Positions 38,790 to 48,887 of a stretch of 64,000 nucleotides of DNA are shown piece by piece. The stretch is from assembly GCF_040729435.1 (NCBI RefSeq), contig NZ_CP160398.1, positions 1,674,001 through 1,738,000 of the forward strand, written 5' to 3'. The stretch comes from Pseudomonas sp. HOU2 (lineage in GTDB: Bacteria; Pseudomonadota; Gammaproteobacteria; Pseudomonadales; Pseudomonadaceae). The position numbers and the translations under genes are program-made. Positions within the stretch are counted from its first letter, which is position 1. Every line of letters begins with the position of its first letter. Below the pieces are notes generated by a model. The model made no database searches. It saw nothing but the letters and a program-made list of their open reading frames with translations, and had not been told where the DNA came from.

Positions 38790-39116
38790 TCAGCCCTTCA
38801 CCAGACTGCGCACCGCCACAATCTCCGGCACCTCAACCTTGCTCATGTACACCCGCAACGGCTCGGTGATGTTGATCCGCTCATCGATGTTCTGATCCAG
38901 CAGCAACTGAATCAACTCGCGTTTAAGCGTCATGGTCTGCGACGTCGCTGGCGCCCAGACAAATTCGCTGGTGGGAATAATGCCGTCATCGGCCACGTCC
39001 ATGCCGAACGAATCTTCGCTGAATCGCACGATGTACTGGCCGGTCTTGCGGTTGAGGCCGACAAAACCCTTGAGGTCATCGGCGGCCTGACAGATGAGTT
39101 GGGAAGTGATGCGCAT
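38790..39116 (-). CDS. Conserved hypothetical protein
   Basis: A 108-residue small protein (MRITSQLICQAADDLKGFVG start). GAGG lies eight bases before the ATG at 39116. The central region YIVRFSEDSFGMDVADDGIIPTSEF suggests a small beta-rich fold. No membrane span. Function not recognised. Confidence 0.65.
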   Translation of the reverse strand: MRITSQLICQAADDLKGFVGLNRKTGQYIVRFSEDSFGMDVADDGIIPTSEFVWAPATSQTMTLKRELIQLLLDQNIDERINITEPLRVYMSKVEVPEIVAVRSLVKG

Positions 39117-39338
39117 GGTAAACCTCACGAAAAATCATCGATGGTTTACACGCAGGGCAACGGAATCGGCGCGCCCTCTGCCGGAGCGTCTGCCGAGGGC
39201 AAGCGTACTGCAAACCGTGCCACAAAAGTGCAGGAAAAATCGCTTTTAATACGTTTATGTCGGTCTGGCGATAGCACGCAATCGATTCAGTTGTTAAAAG
39301 GTACGTCTTTGAAAATGCCCTGCGAAAGGAACTCGAAC

Positions 39339-40463
39339 ATGCCCGCCACTTTCACCAAAAGCGCCCTCCTGCTGAGCCTGATGCTCGGTCTCGGTCAGGC
39401 CCACGCCGCCCAGACGGACATCGACGCGCTGGCCGCCGCCCACGGCATCCCGCACCCGGCGGTGATCGCGCACCGTGGCGCATCCTTCGACGCACCGGAA
39501 TCCACCGCCGCTTCCTACAAACTGGCCCGCGACCTCGGCGCCGACTACCTGGAAATGGACTTGCAGCGCAGCAAGGACGGCGTGCTGTTCGCCCTGCACG
39601 ACAACAACCTGCAACGCACCACCGACGTCGCGACCAAATTCCCGGAGCGCAAGGACAGCCCGGCCAACGCCTTCACCATGGCCGAACTGAAAACCCTCGA
39701 CGCCGGCAGCTGGTACAACAAGGCCTACCCGGAGCGCGCACGTGCGACCTACGCCGGGCTGAAAATCCTGACCCTGGACGAGATCATCGACATCGCCCAG
39801 GCCAACCCGAAACACAAGCCAGGCCTGTACATCGAAACCAAGGAACCGCAGCTGTTCCCGGGAATCGAGCATGACCTGAAAGCGAAGCTGCAGGATCGCG
39901 GCTGGCTGAGCCCGGCGGGTTCGAAACTGGCCAAAAGCGAGCTGGGCGTCGGCCAGGGCAAAGGCAAGGTGATCCTGCAGACCTTCGAGAAAAACAGCCT
40001 CGAACTGCTGCAGAAGGAAATGCCGCAAGTGCCGAAGATCCTGTTGCTGTGGGTCGGCGAAGGCAGCATCGAGCCGAAATCGAAGGTGACCTTTGCCGAA
40101 TCTGGCGAGAAGGACAAAAACGTGTTCTACGGCAAACAGGAGCCGAAGTCCGACGCCGAGTTCAAGCAATGGGTTGATTTCGCCAAGGCTCACGGCGCCA
40201 TCGGCACCGGCCCTTCGGCGAAGCTGACCAAGGGTGGCGACCAGAGCTATTCGGATCTGGTGCAACCGTGGATGAACCAGTACACCCACGATCAGGGCAT
40301 GCTGGTGCACGTGTACACCGTCGATGAGCCGGTGGACTTCGAGAAAGTCATGGCGGCCGGGGTTGATGGCATCTTCACCAACCGCGCCAGCGAACTGTTG
40401 AAGTTCTACAAGCGTCCGGCCGGTGCCAGTGTTGATCAGGTGTTGAAGAACAACGGGTTCTGA
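39339..40463 (+). CDS. glpQ: Periplasmic glycerophosphodiester phosphodiesterase
   Basis: Hydrolyses glycerophosphodiesters to glycerol-3-phosphate and an alcohol. The 374-residue protein has a signal peptide cleaved after AHA (residue 23). Catalytic and metal residues of the GDPD fold are visible: H45-R46 (AHRGAS), E72 and D74 (YLEMD), H87 (ALHDNN). AAGGA stands before the ATG at 39339; a longer open frame upstream has no start context. Likely supplies phosphate and glycerol-3-phosphate from the periplasm. Confidence 0.93.
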   Translation: MPATFTKSALLLSLMLGLGQAHAAQTDIDALAAAHGIPHPAVIAHRGASFDAPESTAASYKLARDLGADYLEMDLQRSKDGVLFALHDNNLQRTTDVATKFPERKDSPANAFTMAELKTLDAGSWYNKAYPERARATYAGLKILTLDEIIDIAQANPKHKPGLYIETKEPQLFPGIEHDLKAKLQDRGWLSPAGSKLAKSELGVGQGKGKVILQTFEKNSLELLQKEMPQVPKILLLWVGEGSIEPKSKVTFAESGEKDKNVFYGKQEPKSDAEFKQWVDFAKAHGAIGTGPSAKLTKGGDQSYSDLVQPWMNQYTHDQGMLVHVYTVDEPVDFEKVMAAGVDGIFTNRASELLKFYKRPAGASVDQVLKNNGF

Positions 40464-40480
40464 TCAGCAAAACCGAGGCG

Positions 40481-40512
40481 CCTTCATCGCGGGCAAGCCA
40501 CGCTCCCACAGG
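40481..40512. repeat. Single REP after glpQ
   Basis: CGCGGGCAAGCCACGCTCCCACAGG, a single REP-type copy 20 bases after the glpQ stop. Confidence 0.7.
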
Positions 40513-40622
40513 TTTTGTGTCAGGCATGGTTTGCCCGTTTTGTATTCGGGGGTTTTAAGGGTGAATTAAGTTGCGGTGGTTAATCTGAGCCCACTTCAAC
40601 GAACAACCCAAGGAATGACCCG

Positions 40623-40928
40623 ATGAAAACTTTGACTGCCCTGTTTACCGCTGCTGCCCTGACCCTCACCGCTGGCCTGGCCCAGGCCGATGTACGCGTC
40701 GACCAGATCCCGCAACTGGTGAAGGAAGGCAAGATCAAGTCGCTGGAGTCGATGAACGCCGAAGCGCTGAAACTGCACCCCGGCGCAACCATCACCGACA
40801 CCGACCTGGACAACCACTTCAACGGTTACGAATACGAAGTCGAGCTGAAAACCGCCGACGGCAAAGAGTTCGACGTCGACTTCGATGCCACCACCGGCAA
40901 GGTGCTGAGCAACAAGCAAGACACCTGA
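40623..40928 (+). CDS. Small periplasmic PepSY-domain protein
   Basis: A 101-residue protein with a signal peptide (MKTLTALFTAAALTLTAGLAQA) and a PepSY domain (VDQIPQLVKEGKIKSLESMNAEALKLHPGATITDTDLD, ending FDVDFDATTGKVLS). PepSY proteins are thought to modulate proteases or sense the envelope. It is a single gene with its own strong terminator. Confidence 0.88.
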   Translation: MKTLTALFTAAALTLTAGLAQADVRVDQIPQLVKEGKIKSLESMNAEALKLHPGATITDTDLDNHFNGYEYEVELKTADGKEFDVDFDATTGKVLSNKQDT

Positions 40929-40943
40929 TACACCGCCAAAGCA

Positions 40944-40976
40944 AAGCCGCACGATCAACGATCGTGCGGCTTTTTT
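40944..40976 (+). terminator. Rho-independent terminator of the PepSY gene
   Basis: GCCGCACGAT/ATCGTGCGGC stem followed by six T residues, 15 bases after the stop. Confidence 0.93.
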
Positions 40977-41082
40977 GCGTCCGTTGGCCGGCGAATCACG
41001 CGGATGCAGCCTGAAGGGATGCCAAAACCGCCATCAGACCGCTAGTATGGCGACCATCAGATAACGATTGCAGCCGAGAGCG

Positions 41083-42264
41083 ATGGGCATGGGGCAGACA
41101 GCGGCAGCAGACATCGCGACAATCGGACGGATCAGCGCGGTTCCGGCGATCCTTCAGGTGATCCGCGAACTGACCGGCCTGCGCTTTGCCGCAGTGGCAC
41201 GGGTCAACGAGGATTCGTGGACAGCCTGCGCCGTCCTTGATCAGCTGGATTTCGGCCTGCAGGTCGGTGGCGAGCTGGATCTGGTCACCACCCTGTGCCA
41301 CGAAATCCGTCAGTCGCATGTCTCAGTGGTGATCGACAAGGCCAGCGAAGACCCGCTCTACCGCGATCATCACACCCCGCGCCTGTACAAGTTCGAGAGC
41401 TATATCTCGGTGCCGGTGTTTCGCACTGACGGACGGTTTTTCGGCACGATCTGCGCGCTCGATCCAGTCCCGGCGCAACTGAAGTCCAGCAGCATCCAAA
41501 GCACCATGGAATCGTTCGCACGGATGCTCGCGTTGCAGATCGAAGCCGAGGAAAACGCGCAGCTCACCGAAACCGCGCTGTTGCAGGAACGCGAAACCGC
41601 CGAGCTGCGCGAGCAGTTCATTGCGGTACTCGGGCATGACTTGCGCAACCCGTTGTTCGCCATCAGCGCCGGTGCCGAAATGCTCCTGCGCAAACACCCG
41701 GATCCGGCCATCGAGGTGCGGCTGCGCAATATCCTTGGCAGTGCGCAACGGGCGACACGACTGGTGGACGACGTACTCGATTTTGCTCGCGGGCGCCTGG
41801 GCAATGGTATTCCGGTCGCGATCCAGCCCTGCGCCGACTTGACCGACGCGGTGCAACAGGTGGTGACGGAGATCCGCAATGTGCATCCGCAGCGCACCAT
41901 CCACACTTGCATCGGCGACTTGCAGGGCGTGCCCTGCGACCGCGGCCGGATTGCCCAGTTGCTGTCGAACCTGCTGGCCAATGCCGTGACCCATGGCGAC
42001 CCGGAGGGGGATATCGAAGTGATCGCCCAGGTCGAGCACGGTGCGTTGATGCTGGCGGTGAAGAATCAGGGGCACATTCCCGAGGTGATCCTGCCGCACC
42101 TGTTCCAGCCCTACTCCCGCCCGATCGGCAGCACGCCTCAGGCCGGGCTCGGTCTGGGGCTGTACATCGCCAGCCAGATCGCCAAGTCCCACGGCGGGCA
42201 TTTGCATGTGGCGTCCACCGCACAGAGCGGCACATTGTTCACCTTCAGCCTGCCCACAATCTGA
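41083..42264 (+). CDS. GAF-domain sensor histidine kinase
   Basis: A 393-residue cytoplasmic kinase. The N-terminal GAF domain (about 20-160, SVPVFRTDGRFFGTICALDP) is followed by the H-box (FIAVLGHDLRNPLFAIS), the N-box (LLSNLLANAVTHGD) and the G-box (GLGLGLYIASQIA). No membrane span and no receiver; no response regulator gene is adjacent. Start choice is uncertain: 41083, 41089 or a TTG at 41068 all give the same domains, and no strong ribosome-binding site decides. Confidence 0.88.
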   Translation: MGMGQTAAADIATIGRISAVPAILQVIRELTGLRFAAVARVNEDSWTACAVLDQLDFGLQVGGELDLVTTLCHEIRQSHVSVVIDKASEDPLYRDHHTPRLYKFESYISVPVFRTDGRFFGTICALDPVPAQLKSSSIQSTMESFARMLALQIEAEENAQLTETALLQERETAELREQFIAVLGHDLRNPLFAISAGAEMLLRKHPDPAIEVRLRNILGSAQRATRLVDDVLDFARGRLGNGIPVAIQPCADLTDAVQQVVTEIRNVHPQRTIHTCIGDLQGVPCDRGRIAQLLSNLLANAVTHGDPEGDIEVIAQVEHGALMLAVKNQGHIPEVILPHLFQPYSRPIGSTPQAGLGLGLYIASQIAKSHGGHLHVASTAQSGTLFTFSLPTI

Positions 42265-42280
42265 GACACACCACAAATCC

Positions 42281-42372
42281 CCTGTGGGAGCGAGCTTGCT
42301 CGCGAAGCTGTTGTGTCTGCCACACATGAGTCGACTGGCACACCGCTTTCGCGAGCAAGCTCGCTCCCACAT
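42281..42372. repeat. REP doublet (GGGAGCGAGCTTGCTCGC family)
   Basis: Facing copies of CTGTGGGAGCGAGCTTGCTC between the convergent kinase and FlxA-like genes. Confidence 0.85.
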
Positions 42373-42396
42373 TGGTTCTGCAGTGTTCCAAAGTTG

Positions 42397-42843
42397 TCAG
42401 GCCGAAGTGCTGACCAGCGAGCCCGAAGTGCTGCCGCCCGACTCCTGCAACGCCTGCAATAACGCCGCCGTGGCGGTCTGCAACGAAGCCGAAGTGCTGG
42501 AAATTTGCGACTCGGCGGAGGCCACGTCAGCCGCTTTGGCATCAGCGTCTTCCTGCTTGGCCTGAGCCGCTTGCAATGCCTGCTGTTGTTCCTGCAATTG
42601 CTTTTGCAACTCGGCGATCTGCTTGCGCAGTTCTTTCACCGAATCCGATTCATCGCTGCTGCTGGAACTGCTGTCACCCGCCGGCGCTGCGCCACCGCCG
42701 GCCGCCACTTTGCTGGTGTCGGCGCTGACGCCCGCACTGCTGGTTGCAGTGGTCGAGGTGTCATCACTGGCGTCGCTGATTTTGGTTTTGCTGATGGCGG
42801 TGCTGACGGTCTGGTTGATCGAAACTGAGGTGATGCTGACCAT
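42397..42843 (-). CDS. FlxA-like coiled-coil protein
   Basis: A 148-residue, Ser/Thr/Ala-rich protein. A central coiled coil (KELRKQIAELQKQLQEQQQAL) and a low-complexity N-terminal region give the FlxA-like layout seen in pseudomonads. No signal peptide. The name implies a flagellar link in enterics, but the role here is unknown. It lies next to an MCP gene on the same strand but 110 bases away. Confidence 0.78.
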   Translation of the reverse strand: MVSITSVSINQTVSTAISKTKISDASDDTSTTATSSAGVSADTSKVAAGGGAAPAGDSSSSSSDESDSVKELRKQIAELQKQLQEQQQALQAAQAKQEDADAKAADVASAESQISSTSASLQTATAALLQALQESGGSTSGSLVSTSA

Positions 42844-42953
42844 GGGATGGCTCCAATGCCGGTTTTAGATAACCGGCCATCGGCGGCACTCGCAGGGATT
42901 TGAGATCGACTGTGTACCGACTCGGTAACCGAACCGGTACACGTCGGCGGACG

Positions 42954-44576
42954 TCAGGCGCTCAGGCGTGCGGTGACTTCGTTGAGTTGCCCGGACAGGC
43001 CATGCAGGTTCTGGCTGGCGCTTTCGGTGCGCTGCACGCTGTTGAGGTTGGTACTGGCGATCGAGGTGATCTCGGTCAGGTTGCGCGAGATGTCTTCGGC
43101 CACCGAGGTCTGCTCTTCGGCGGCGGTGGCGATCTGGCGGTTCATGTCGCGGATCGCTTCCACCGCGTGGGTGATGCGCTCGAGCATCGCACCGGCCTGG
43201 GTCACTTGCTCGACGCTTTCATCGCTGCGCGCCTGACCGCTTTCGATCGCTTGCGCGGCGTCCACGGCACCGGTCTGCACGTTCTGAATGATCTGGTTGA
43301 TCTCGATGATCGACTCGGCCGTGCGCTGCGCAAGGTTGCGCACCTCGTCGGCGACCACCGCGAAACCGCGCCCGGCTTCACCAGCCCGCGCCGCTTCAAT
43401 CGCCGCGTTGAGCGCCAGCAGGTTGGTCTGTTCGGCGATGCCGCGGATCACTTCCAGCACTTTGCCGATGCGCCCGCTGTCGCTTTCCAGACGACGAATC
43501 ACTTCAGCGGTGTTGGCAATTTCACCACGCATCTTGGTGATGGTGTGGATGGTGCCCTGCATGACCTTTTCACCCTGCTGGGCGGACTGGTCGGCATCGT
43601 CGGCAGCGCGCGCCGCATCCGCCGCATGACGGGCGACTTCCTGGGCGGTGGCGGACATTTCGTTCATCGCCGTAGCCACCTGATCGGTGCGGTTGAACTG
43701 CTCGTTGGTGCCGCCGGCCATGGTCGTGGCGATGGCATTCAGTTCGCCGCTGGCGCTGTCCAGATCAGTGGCGCTGCGTTGCAGATGAGTGAAGGTTTCG
43801 GCGAGGAAATCACGCAGGGTATTGGCCGCGGCGGCCAGGTTGCCCAGTTCGTCCTGACGGTCGTTGGCGACCCGCTCGGCGAGGCGCCCACGGCTCAATT
43901 GAGTGACGTAATCGATCAGCTTGCGGATCGGATCGATCAGGTTGCGGTTGACCAGCCACAGGCTCAGCAAACCGATCAACAGGCCCGAGCCGAGCATCAC
44001 CACAATGCCCAGCAGCACGGTGCTGTCAGCACTGGCGCTGATCTGCGCCGACTGTTCGGTACCCTGCTTGCGCAGCTCGGCGACCAGTTCGCTCATCTGA
44101 TCGCTGGTGGCACGGTCCACGCCTTTGACGGCGTTGTCGCCAGCCGTTGGATCACCACCAGCCGCCACGTAGGCATCGCGCCCTTTCTGGTACGCGGCGC
44201 CGAGTTGACGATGTTCGTCACGCAGGCGTTCGATGCGGCTTTTCAGCGCCGGCTCAAGGCCTTTCTGCCCGGCCAGTTCACCGAGGATGTTCTGCACATC
44301 GCGCTGACGGTCTTCGAACTGGCTCCAGTATTTGCCCAGGTCCGCCGGTTGCTTGCCGCGCAGCAAGACGTTTTTCCACTCCTGCACCTGCACCTTGAAT
44401 TGCAGGTTGGCCTCGTCGATCAGTTGTGAGGTGTGCAACGGGCCGGCGATCAACTGGCTGTAGTTCTGCACGCCGTTGGACAGGTAGTGAAAGCAGGCCA
44501 GTGCGATCAACAGCATCGCCAGCAGGCTGCCGCTCAGCAGGGCGAGAATTTGCGCTCTCAGGGATTTTTGCAGCAT
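42954..44576 (-). CDS. Methyl-accepting chemotaxis protein (4-helix-bundle type)
   Basis: A 540-residue inner-membrane chemoreceptor. TM1 (about 8-31), a periplasmic helical bundle (about 35-185), TM2 ([23 protein letters not shown]), HAMP, then the methylation helices and the highly conserved hairpin tip [33 protein letters not shown]. The start at 44576 ([17 protein letters not shown]) places TM1 at the N-terminus; a longer frame is not supported. The ligand of the periplasmic domain is unknown. Confidence 0.92.
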   Translation of the reverse strand: MLQKSLRAQILALLSGSLLAMLLIALACFHYLSNGVQNYSQLIAGPLHTSQLIDEANLQFKVQVQEWKNVLLRGKQPADLGKYWSQFEDRQRDVQNILGELAGQKGLEPALKSRIERLRDEHRQLGAAYQKGRDAYVAAGGDPTAGDNAVKGVDRATSDQMSELVAELRKQGTEQSAQISASADSTVLLGIVVMLGSGLLIGLLSLWLVNRNLIDPIRKLIDYVTQLSRGRLAERVANDRQDELGNLAAAANTLRDFLAETFTHLQRSATDLDSASGELNAIATTMAGGTNEQFNRTDQVATAMNEMSATAQEVARHAADAARAADDADQSAQQGEKVMQGTIHTITKMRGEIANTAEVIRRLESDSGRIGKVLEVIRGIAEQTNLLALNAAIEAARAGEAGRGFAVVADEVRNLAQRTAESIIEINQIIQNVQTGAVDAAQAIESGQARSDESVEQVTQAGAMLERITHAVEAIRDMNRQIATAAEEQTSVAEDISRNLTEITSIASTNLNSVQRTESASQNLHGLSGQLNEVTARLSA

Positions 44577-44853
44577 CGCAAGATACTCAAGGACAGGGAT
44601 GAGGCACGCCCGGTAAGGCGTGAAATTTTGCCGGACATCCGTGTCGGCGCGCCTTGGCTCATGGCCAAGCGCGCGCAACGTAACCTAAGCGTGATCGGCG
44701 TACCAGAGCGCTTCTTGAAGAAAATCCGACCGCCGGTAAGCCGCTGATTTGACGTCATTTTGCTGTCACACAAACGTCATGTGACATTGCGATGATCCGG
44801 CTCAGGTGAATCTGAAAACTCCGCGCCAGACGCCCTCCTCGCAGCGAGCCTCC

Positions 44854-45876
44854 ATGAACCACAGCCTCGACCTCAGTCATCGCGATCCTGATTTGTTCGG
44901 TCTGCTTTACGGCTTCCGTTTTCGTCCCGGTGAACGTGGCCGCGAAGTCGATTCGGCGACCGCCCTGCGTTGTCTGCAAGACGACAGCGACAGTGATGAA
45001 TTCCTCTGGCTGCACCTGAACCTGGCGCACGCCGCGTGCGAGCGCTGGATGAAAAGTCATCTGCAATTGCCTGAAGAGTTTTTCGAGGCGCTGCACGAAG
45101 GTTCGCGTTCGACACGCATCGAGCACGTCGACTCGGCACTGCTGGCGGTGGTCAACGACGTAGTGTTCAACCTCAGCAGCATGGTCTCCTCGGACGTGTC
45201 GACGCTGTGGGTTTGCGTGCGCAGCAAACTGATCGTCAGCGCACGCCTGCAACCGCTGCACTCGGTGGACAAACTGCGCTCGTCGGTGAAGGCCGGCGAA
45301 TGCTTTCGTTCGCCGTCGGAGCTGCTGGTGCACCTGCTGCGTGATCAGGGCGAAGTGCTGACGCAGATCGTGCGCAAGACCAGCATGAGCGTCGATCAGG
45401 TCGAGGACGAATTGCTCTCCTCACGGCTGTCGACCAACCGCGCCGAACTCGGCGCCAACCGCCGGGTGCTGGTGCGCCTGCAACGGCTGTTGGCGCTGGA
45501 GCCGGGCTCCTTGCTGCGCCTGCTCAACCGGCCGCCGCCGTGGCTGCAGAAGGAGGATGTCAAGGAGCTGCGCAAATCCACCGAGGAGTTCGCACTGATC
45601 ATCAACGACCTCACTGCCTTGGGCGAGCGGATCAAACTGCTCCAGGAAGAGATCGCCGCCAACCTCAACGAACAGAGCAACCGCACACTGTTCACCCTGA
45701 CCGTGGTGACGGTGCTGGCGTTGCCGATCAACATCATTGCCGGTTTCTTCGGGATGAACGTGGGGGGTGTGCCGCTGTCGACGGATCCCGAGGGCTTCTG
45801 GATATTGGTGGCGCTGGTGGCGACGTTTACCGTGATTGCCGGGCGCTGGGCGTTTCGCAAGCGTGGGGATTACTAG
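44854..45876 (+). CDS. zntB: CorA-family divalent cation transporter (ZntB-like)
   Basis: A 340-residue protein with a large soluble N-terminal domain and two C-terminal membrane spans (TLFTLTVVTVLALPINIIAGFFGMN and GFWILVALVATFTVIAGRWAF). The pore signature GMN is followed by VGGVP rather than the CorA MNxxxMPEL context, as in ZntB zinc transporters. The start at 44854 is chosen; 44806 is also possible. A single gene, with no regulator beside it. Confidence 0.82.
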   Translation: MNHSLDLSHRDPDLFGLLYGFRFRPGERGREVDSATALRCLQDDSDSDEFLWLHLNLAHAACERWMKSHLQLPEEFFEALHEGSRSTRIEHVDSALLAVVNDVVFNLSSMVSSDVSTLWVCVRSKLIVSARLQPLHSVDKLRSSVKAGECFRSPSELLVHLLRDQGEVLTQIVRKTSMSVDQVEDELLSSRLSTNRAELGANRRVLVRLQRLLALEPGSLLRLLNRPPPWLQKEDVKELRKSTEEFALIINDLTALGERIKLLQEEIAANLNEQSNRTLFTLTVVTVLALPINIIAGFFGMNVGGVPLSTDPEGFWILVALVATFTVIAGRWAFRKRGDY

Positions 45877-45890
45877 GGCAACACCGTCCC

Positions 45891-46025
45891 CTGTGGCGAG
45901 GGAGCTTGCTCCCGCTCGGCTGCGCAGCAGTCGCAAACCAGGCGAAATGGTTTCTCTGATACAGCGCGGTGAATGGTTTCAGGGGAGCTTCGCTCCCCAG
46001 CGGGAGCAGGCTCCCTCGCCACAGG
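45891..46025. repeat. REP doublet (GGCGAGGGAGCTTGCTCCCGC family)
   Basis: Facing copies of CTGTGGCGAGGGAGCTTGCT between zntB and the phosphate transporter gene. Confidence 0.85.
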
Positions 46026-46146
46026 GGAACTCATCTTTAGACCAGCGGTGAGCTAATCCGCCAAACACTGACCTGCCGCAGTCTCTCTGTAATATTTAGC
46101 AACGATCATGACCGACACTCCTTCCCTCGCTCAGGATTGTCCGCTC

Positions 46147-47760
46147 ATGGCTACTCCCTCCCTGACCGCCCGCCAGACGTCCGCCCCCAGCGGCAGGCCA
46201 GCCCTCGACAAGAAAACCGGCCCGTTCACCTACGTGATCTTTTTCGCGGTGCTCGCGATGGGCATGCTGTTCACCGCTTACAGCCTGATGCACGACATGC
46301 ACGAGCTGGGCACCACCGTCACCACCTGGACCCCATTCCTGCTGCTCGGCGTGGCGCTGCTGATTGCGCTGGGCTTCGAGTTCGTCAACGGTTTCCACGA
46401 CACCGCCAACGCAGTCGCGACGGTGATCTACACCCACTCGCTGCCGCCGAATGTGGCGGTGGTCTGGTCGGGTTTCTTCAACTTCCTCGGGGTGTTGCTG
46501 TCCAGTGGCGCCGTGGCGTTCGGCATCATCGCCCTGCTGCCGGTGGAGCTGATTCTGCAGGTCGGTTCGTCTGCCGGTTTCGCGATGATCTTCGCCCTGC
46601 TGATCGCAGCGATCCTGTGGAACCTCGGCACCTGGTGGCTGGGCCTGCCGGCCTCCTCTTCCCACACCCTGATCGGTTCGATCATCGGCGTCGGCGTGGC
46701 CAATGCCTTGATGCACGGGCGCGACGGCACCAGCGGCGTGGACTGGGCGCAGGCGACCAAGATCGGTTACGCCCTGCTGCTGTCGCCGCTGGTGGGCTTC
46801 GGCTGCGCGGCGCTGTTGCTGCTGGCCATGCGCGCCTTCATCAAGAATCGCGCGCTGTACAAGGCGCCGGAAGGCAACAACCCGCCACCGTGGTGGATTC
46901 GCGGTTTGCTGATCGCCACCTGCACTGGTGTGTCCTTCGCCCACGGCTCCAACGACGGGCAGAAAGGCATGGGCCTGATCATGCTGATTCTGGTCGGCAC
47001 CTTGCCGATGGCTTACGCGTTGAACCGCACCATGCCCGCTGATCAGGCGTTGCAGTTCGCCGCTGTCGCCGAAGTCACCCAGCAAGCACTGGTGAAAAGT
47101 GCCCCTCAACCGGCACCCGCAGATCCGCGCCCGGTGCTTTCTGATTACGTGCGCAGCAAGCAAGCCACGCCACAACTGATCCCCGCCCTCGCCGCCCTCA
47201 CCGGGCACATTGGCGAAGAGGTCAAAGGCTATGGCTCGCTGTCGAAAGTCCCGGCCGAAGCCATGGGCAACGTGCGCAACGACATGTACCTGGCCAGCGA
47301 AAGCATTCGCCTGATGGACAAGAACAAGGTCGGCAACTTCGACGCCGACACCACTGACAAACTGCAACTGTTCAAGCAGCAGATCGACAACGCCACACGC
47401 TTTATTCCGTTGTGGGTGAAGATCGCCGTGGCCATCGCCCTGGGCCTCGGCACCATGGTTGGCTGGAAACGGATTGTGGTGACGGTCGGCGAGAAGATCG
47501 GCAAGACCCACCTGACCTATGCCCAGGGCGCCTCGGCGGAAACCGTGGCGATGCTGACCATCGGCGCGGCGGACATGTTCGGCTTGCCGGTGTCGACCAC
47601 CCACGTATTGTCATCGGGCGTGGCCGGGACCATGGTCGCCAATGGCGGTGGTTTGCAGATGAAGACCATCCGCAATCTGCTGATGGCGTGGGTGCTGACC
47701 TTGCCGGCGGCAATCCTGCTGTCGGGCAGCCTGTACTGGCTGTTCACCCAGATCTTCTGA
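46147..47760 (+). CDS. Low-affinity inorganic phosphate transporter (Pit family)
   Basis: A 537-residue inner-membrane carrier with about ten hydrophobic segments. The duplicated Pit signature is visible as GFHDTANAVAT near residue 85 and its partner GSNDGQKGMG in the second half. Two PASSSHTLIGS/PVSTTHVLSSG elements complete the pseudo-symmetry. A central cytoplasmic loop is long and hydrophilic. The start at 46147 (MATPSLTARQ) is preferred over 46108 on family grounds; no strong ribosome-binding site decides. Confidence 0.9.
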   Translation: MATPSLTARQTSAPSGRPALDKKTGPFTYVIFFAVLAMGMLFTAYSLMHDMHELGTTVTTWTPFLLLGVALLIALGFEFVNGFHDTANAVATVIYTHSLPPNVAVVWSGFFNFLGVLLSSGAVAFGIIALLPVELILQVGSSAGFAMIFALLIAAILWNLGTWWLGLPASSSHTLIGSIIGVGVANALMHGRDGTSGVDWAQATKIGYALLLSPLVGFGCAALLLLAMRAFIKNRALYKAPEGNNPPPWWIRGLLIATCTGVSFAHGSNDGQKGMGLIMLILVGTLPMAYALNRTMPADQALQFAAVAEVTQQALVKSAPQPAPADPRPVLSDYVRSKQATPQLIPALAALTGHIGEEVKGYGSLSKVPAEAMGNVRNDMYLASESIRLMDKNKVGNFDADTTDKLQLFKQQIDNATRFIPLWVKIAVAIALGLGTMVGWKRIVVTVGEKIGKTHLTYAQGASAETVAMLTIGAADMFGLPVSTTHVLSSGVAGTMVANGGGLQMKTIRNLLMAWVLTLPAAILLSGSLYWLFTQIF

Positions 47761-47772
47761 TCACCACAACCC

Positions 47773-47862
47773 CCTGTAGGAGCTGCCGAAGGCTGCGATC
47801 TCTTGATTTTGCCTTAAAAAAACAAGATCAAAAGATCGCAGCGTGCCGCAGCTCCTACAGGG
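47773..47862. repeat. REP doublet (CTGTAGGAGCTG family)
   Basis: Facing copies of CTGTAGGAGCTGCCGAAGGC around GATC-rich centres, between convergent genes. Confidence 0.85.
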
Positions 47863-47870
47863 GGAGTCGG

Positions 47871-48767
47871 TCAGAGCGTCGAACGAATCACCTCCCCCAA
47901 CCACTCCATGAACACCCGCACCCGCAATGGCAAATGCCGCTGCCGCGCATACAGGATGGCAATGCCCATCGCCGGCGCTGTGAACTGCGGCAACACAGTC
48001 ACCAGCTCCCCATTATCCAGATGCGGCTGCATGCCGGTGCGCGGCACCTGAATCAGGCCGAAGCCGCCCAGGCAGGCCGACTCATAGGCATCGGTGCTGT
48101 TAACCGTGACACTGCCGGCCATCGGCAATCGCCGCACCTGTCCATCCTGTTCATACACAAAGCCTTCCGAGCGCGAACCGAGCACGCCGACGTAGTGCAC
48201 CAGCCGATGCTGCGCCAGATCCTCCAGGGTCTGCGGTACGCCGTAGCGCTCAAGGTACGCGGGGCTGGCGCAGTTGATCATCGGAAAGTCGCCCAGATGC
48301 CGCGCCACCACCGACTGATCCGGCTGCGCGCCGATGCGCACCACGCAATCGAAACCCTCGCTGAGCAGGTCGACCCGGCGGTCGGTGCTGCTGATTTCCA
48401 GTTCCAGATTCGGGTGGCGCGCCATGAACTCTGGCAGCAGCGGCATGATCAGGCGCCGCGCGAGGATGTTCGGCATGTCGACGCGAATCCGTCCGCTCAG
48501 CGAAGCCGGATCCTGGCGGAACAGTCCCTCGATCTCGTCCATGTGCGACAGCAGATCCTTGCTGCGTTCGTACAGCACCAGGCCGTCCTGCGTCGCCTGC
48601 ACCTTGCGCGTGGTGCGTTGCAGCAGGCGCGTGCCGAGCAGGGTTTCCAGGGCCTGGACGTGTTCGGAAACCGTCGAGCGCGGCAACCCGAGACTCTCCC
48701 CGGCCAAGGTGAAACTCGACAGTTCGCTGACCCGGACGAAGGTGCGCAGCAGTTCCAGTTTGTTCAT
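47871..48767 (-). CDS. LysR-family transcriptional regulator
   Basis: A 298-residue protein with an N-terminal HTH (VSELSSFTLAGESLGLPRSTVSEHVQALE) and a substrate-binding domain. The start at 48767 (MNKLELLRTFV) fits the family; the longer frame overlaps the SDR promoter. Divergent from the SDR gene, with an inverted repeat TTTATC-N11-GATAAA (48823-48845) between that may be its operator. Probably regulates the SDR. Confidence 0.88.
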   Translation of the reverse strand: MNKLELLRTFVRVSELSSFTLAGESLGLPRSTVSEHVQALETLLGTRLLQRTTRKVQATQDGLVLYERSKDLLSHMDEIEGLFRQDPASLSGRIRVDMPNILARRLIMPLLPEFMARHPNLELEISSTDRRVDLLSEGFDCVVRIGAQPDQSVVARHLGDFPMINCASPAYLERYGVPQTLEDLAQHRLVHYVGVLGSRSEGFVYEQDGQVRRLPMAGSVTVNSTDAYESACLGGFGLIQVPRTGMQPHLDNGELVTVLPQFTAPAMGIAILYARQRHLPLRVRVFMEWLGEVIRSTL

Positions 48768-48822
48768 CAGGACACCCGTTGATTGTTCGGCTGGGTCGAT
48801 CAGTGATTCCGGTTTCAGTCTG

Positions 48823-48845
48823 TTTATCACCCCATGGCGGATAAA
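48823..48845. promoter_or_regulatory. Candidate LysR operator between LysR and SDR genes
   Basis: TTTATC and GATAAA form a dyad with an 11-base spacer, consistent with a LysR T-N11-A-type site. It lies 43 bases before the SDR start. Confidence 0.4.
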
Positions 48846-48887
48846 TAAACTTTGCCCATCACCACTCACCGCAATCGAGGATTTCAC

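Noticed and set aside
38592..39338. Long N-terminal extension of GlpQ
   Set aside because: The open frame upstream crosses a REP pair and another gene. The ATG at 39339 has a ribosome-binding site and opens a perfect signal peptide.
42900..44429. Long plus-strand frame opposite the MCP gene
   Set aside because: The minus-strand MCP is unambiguous; the other frame is low-complexity.
46096..47604. Long minus-strand frame opposite the phosphate transporter
   Set aside because: The transporter has clear membrane and signature motifs; the antisense product is Gln/Glu/Arg-rich.
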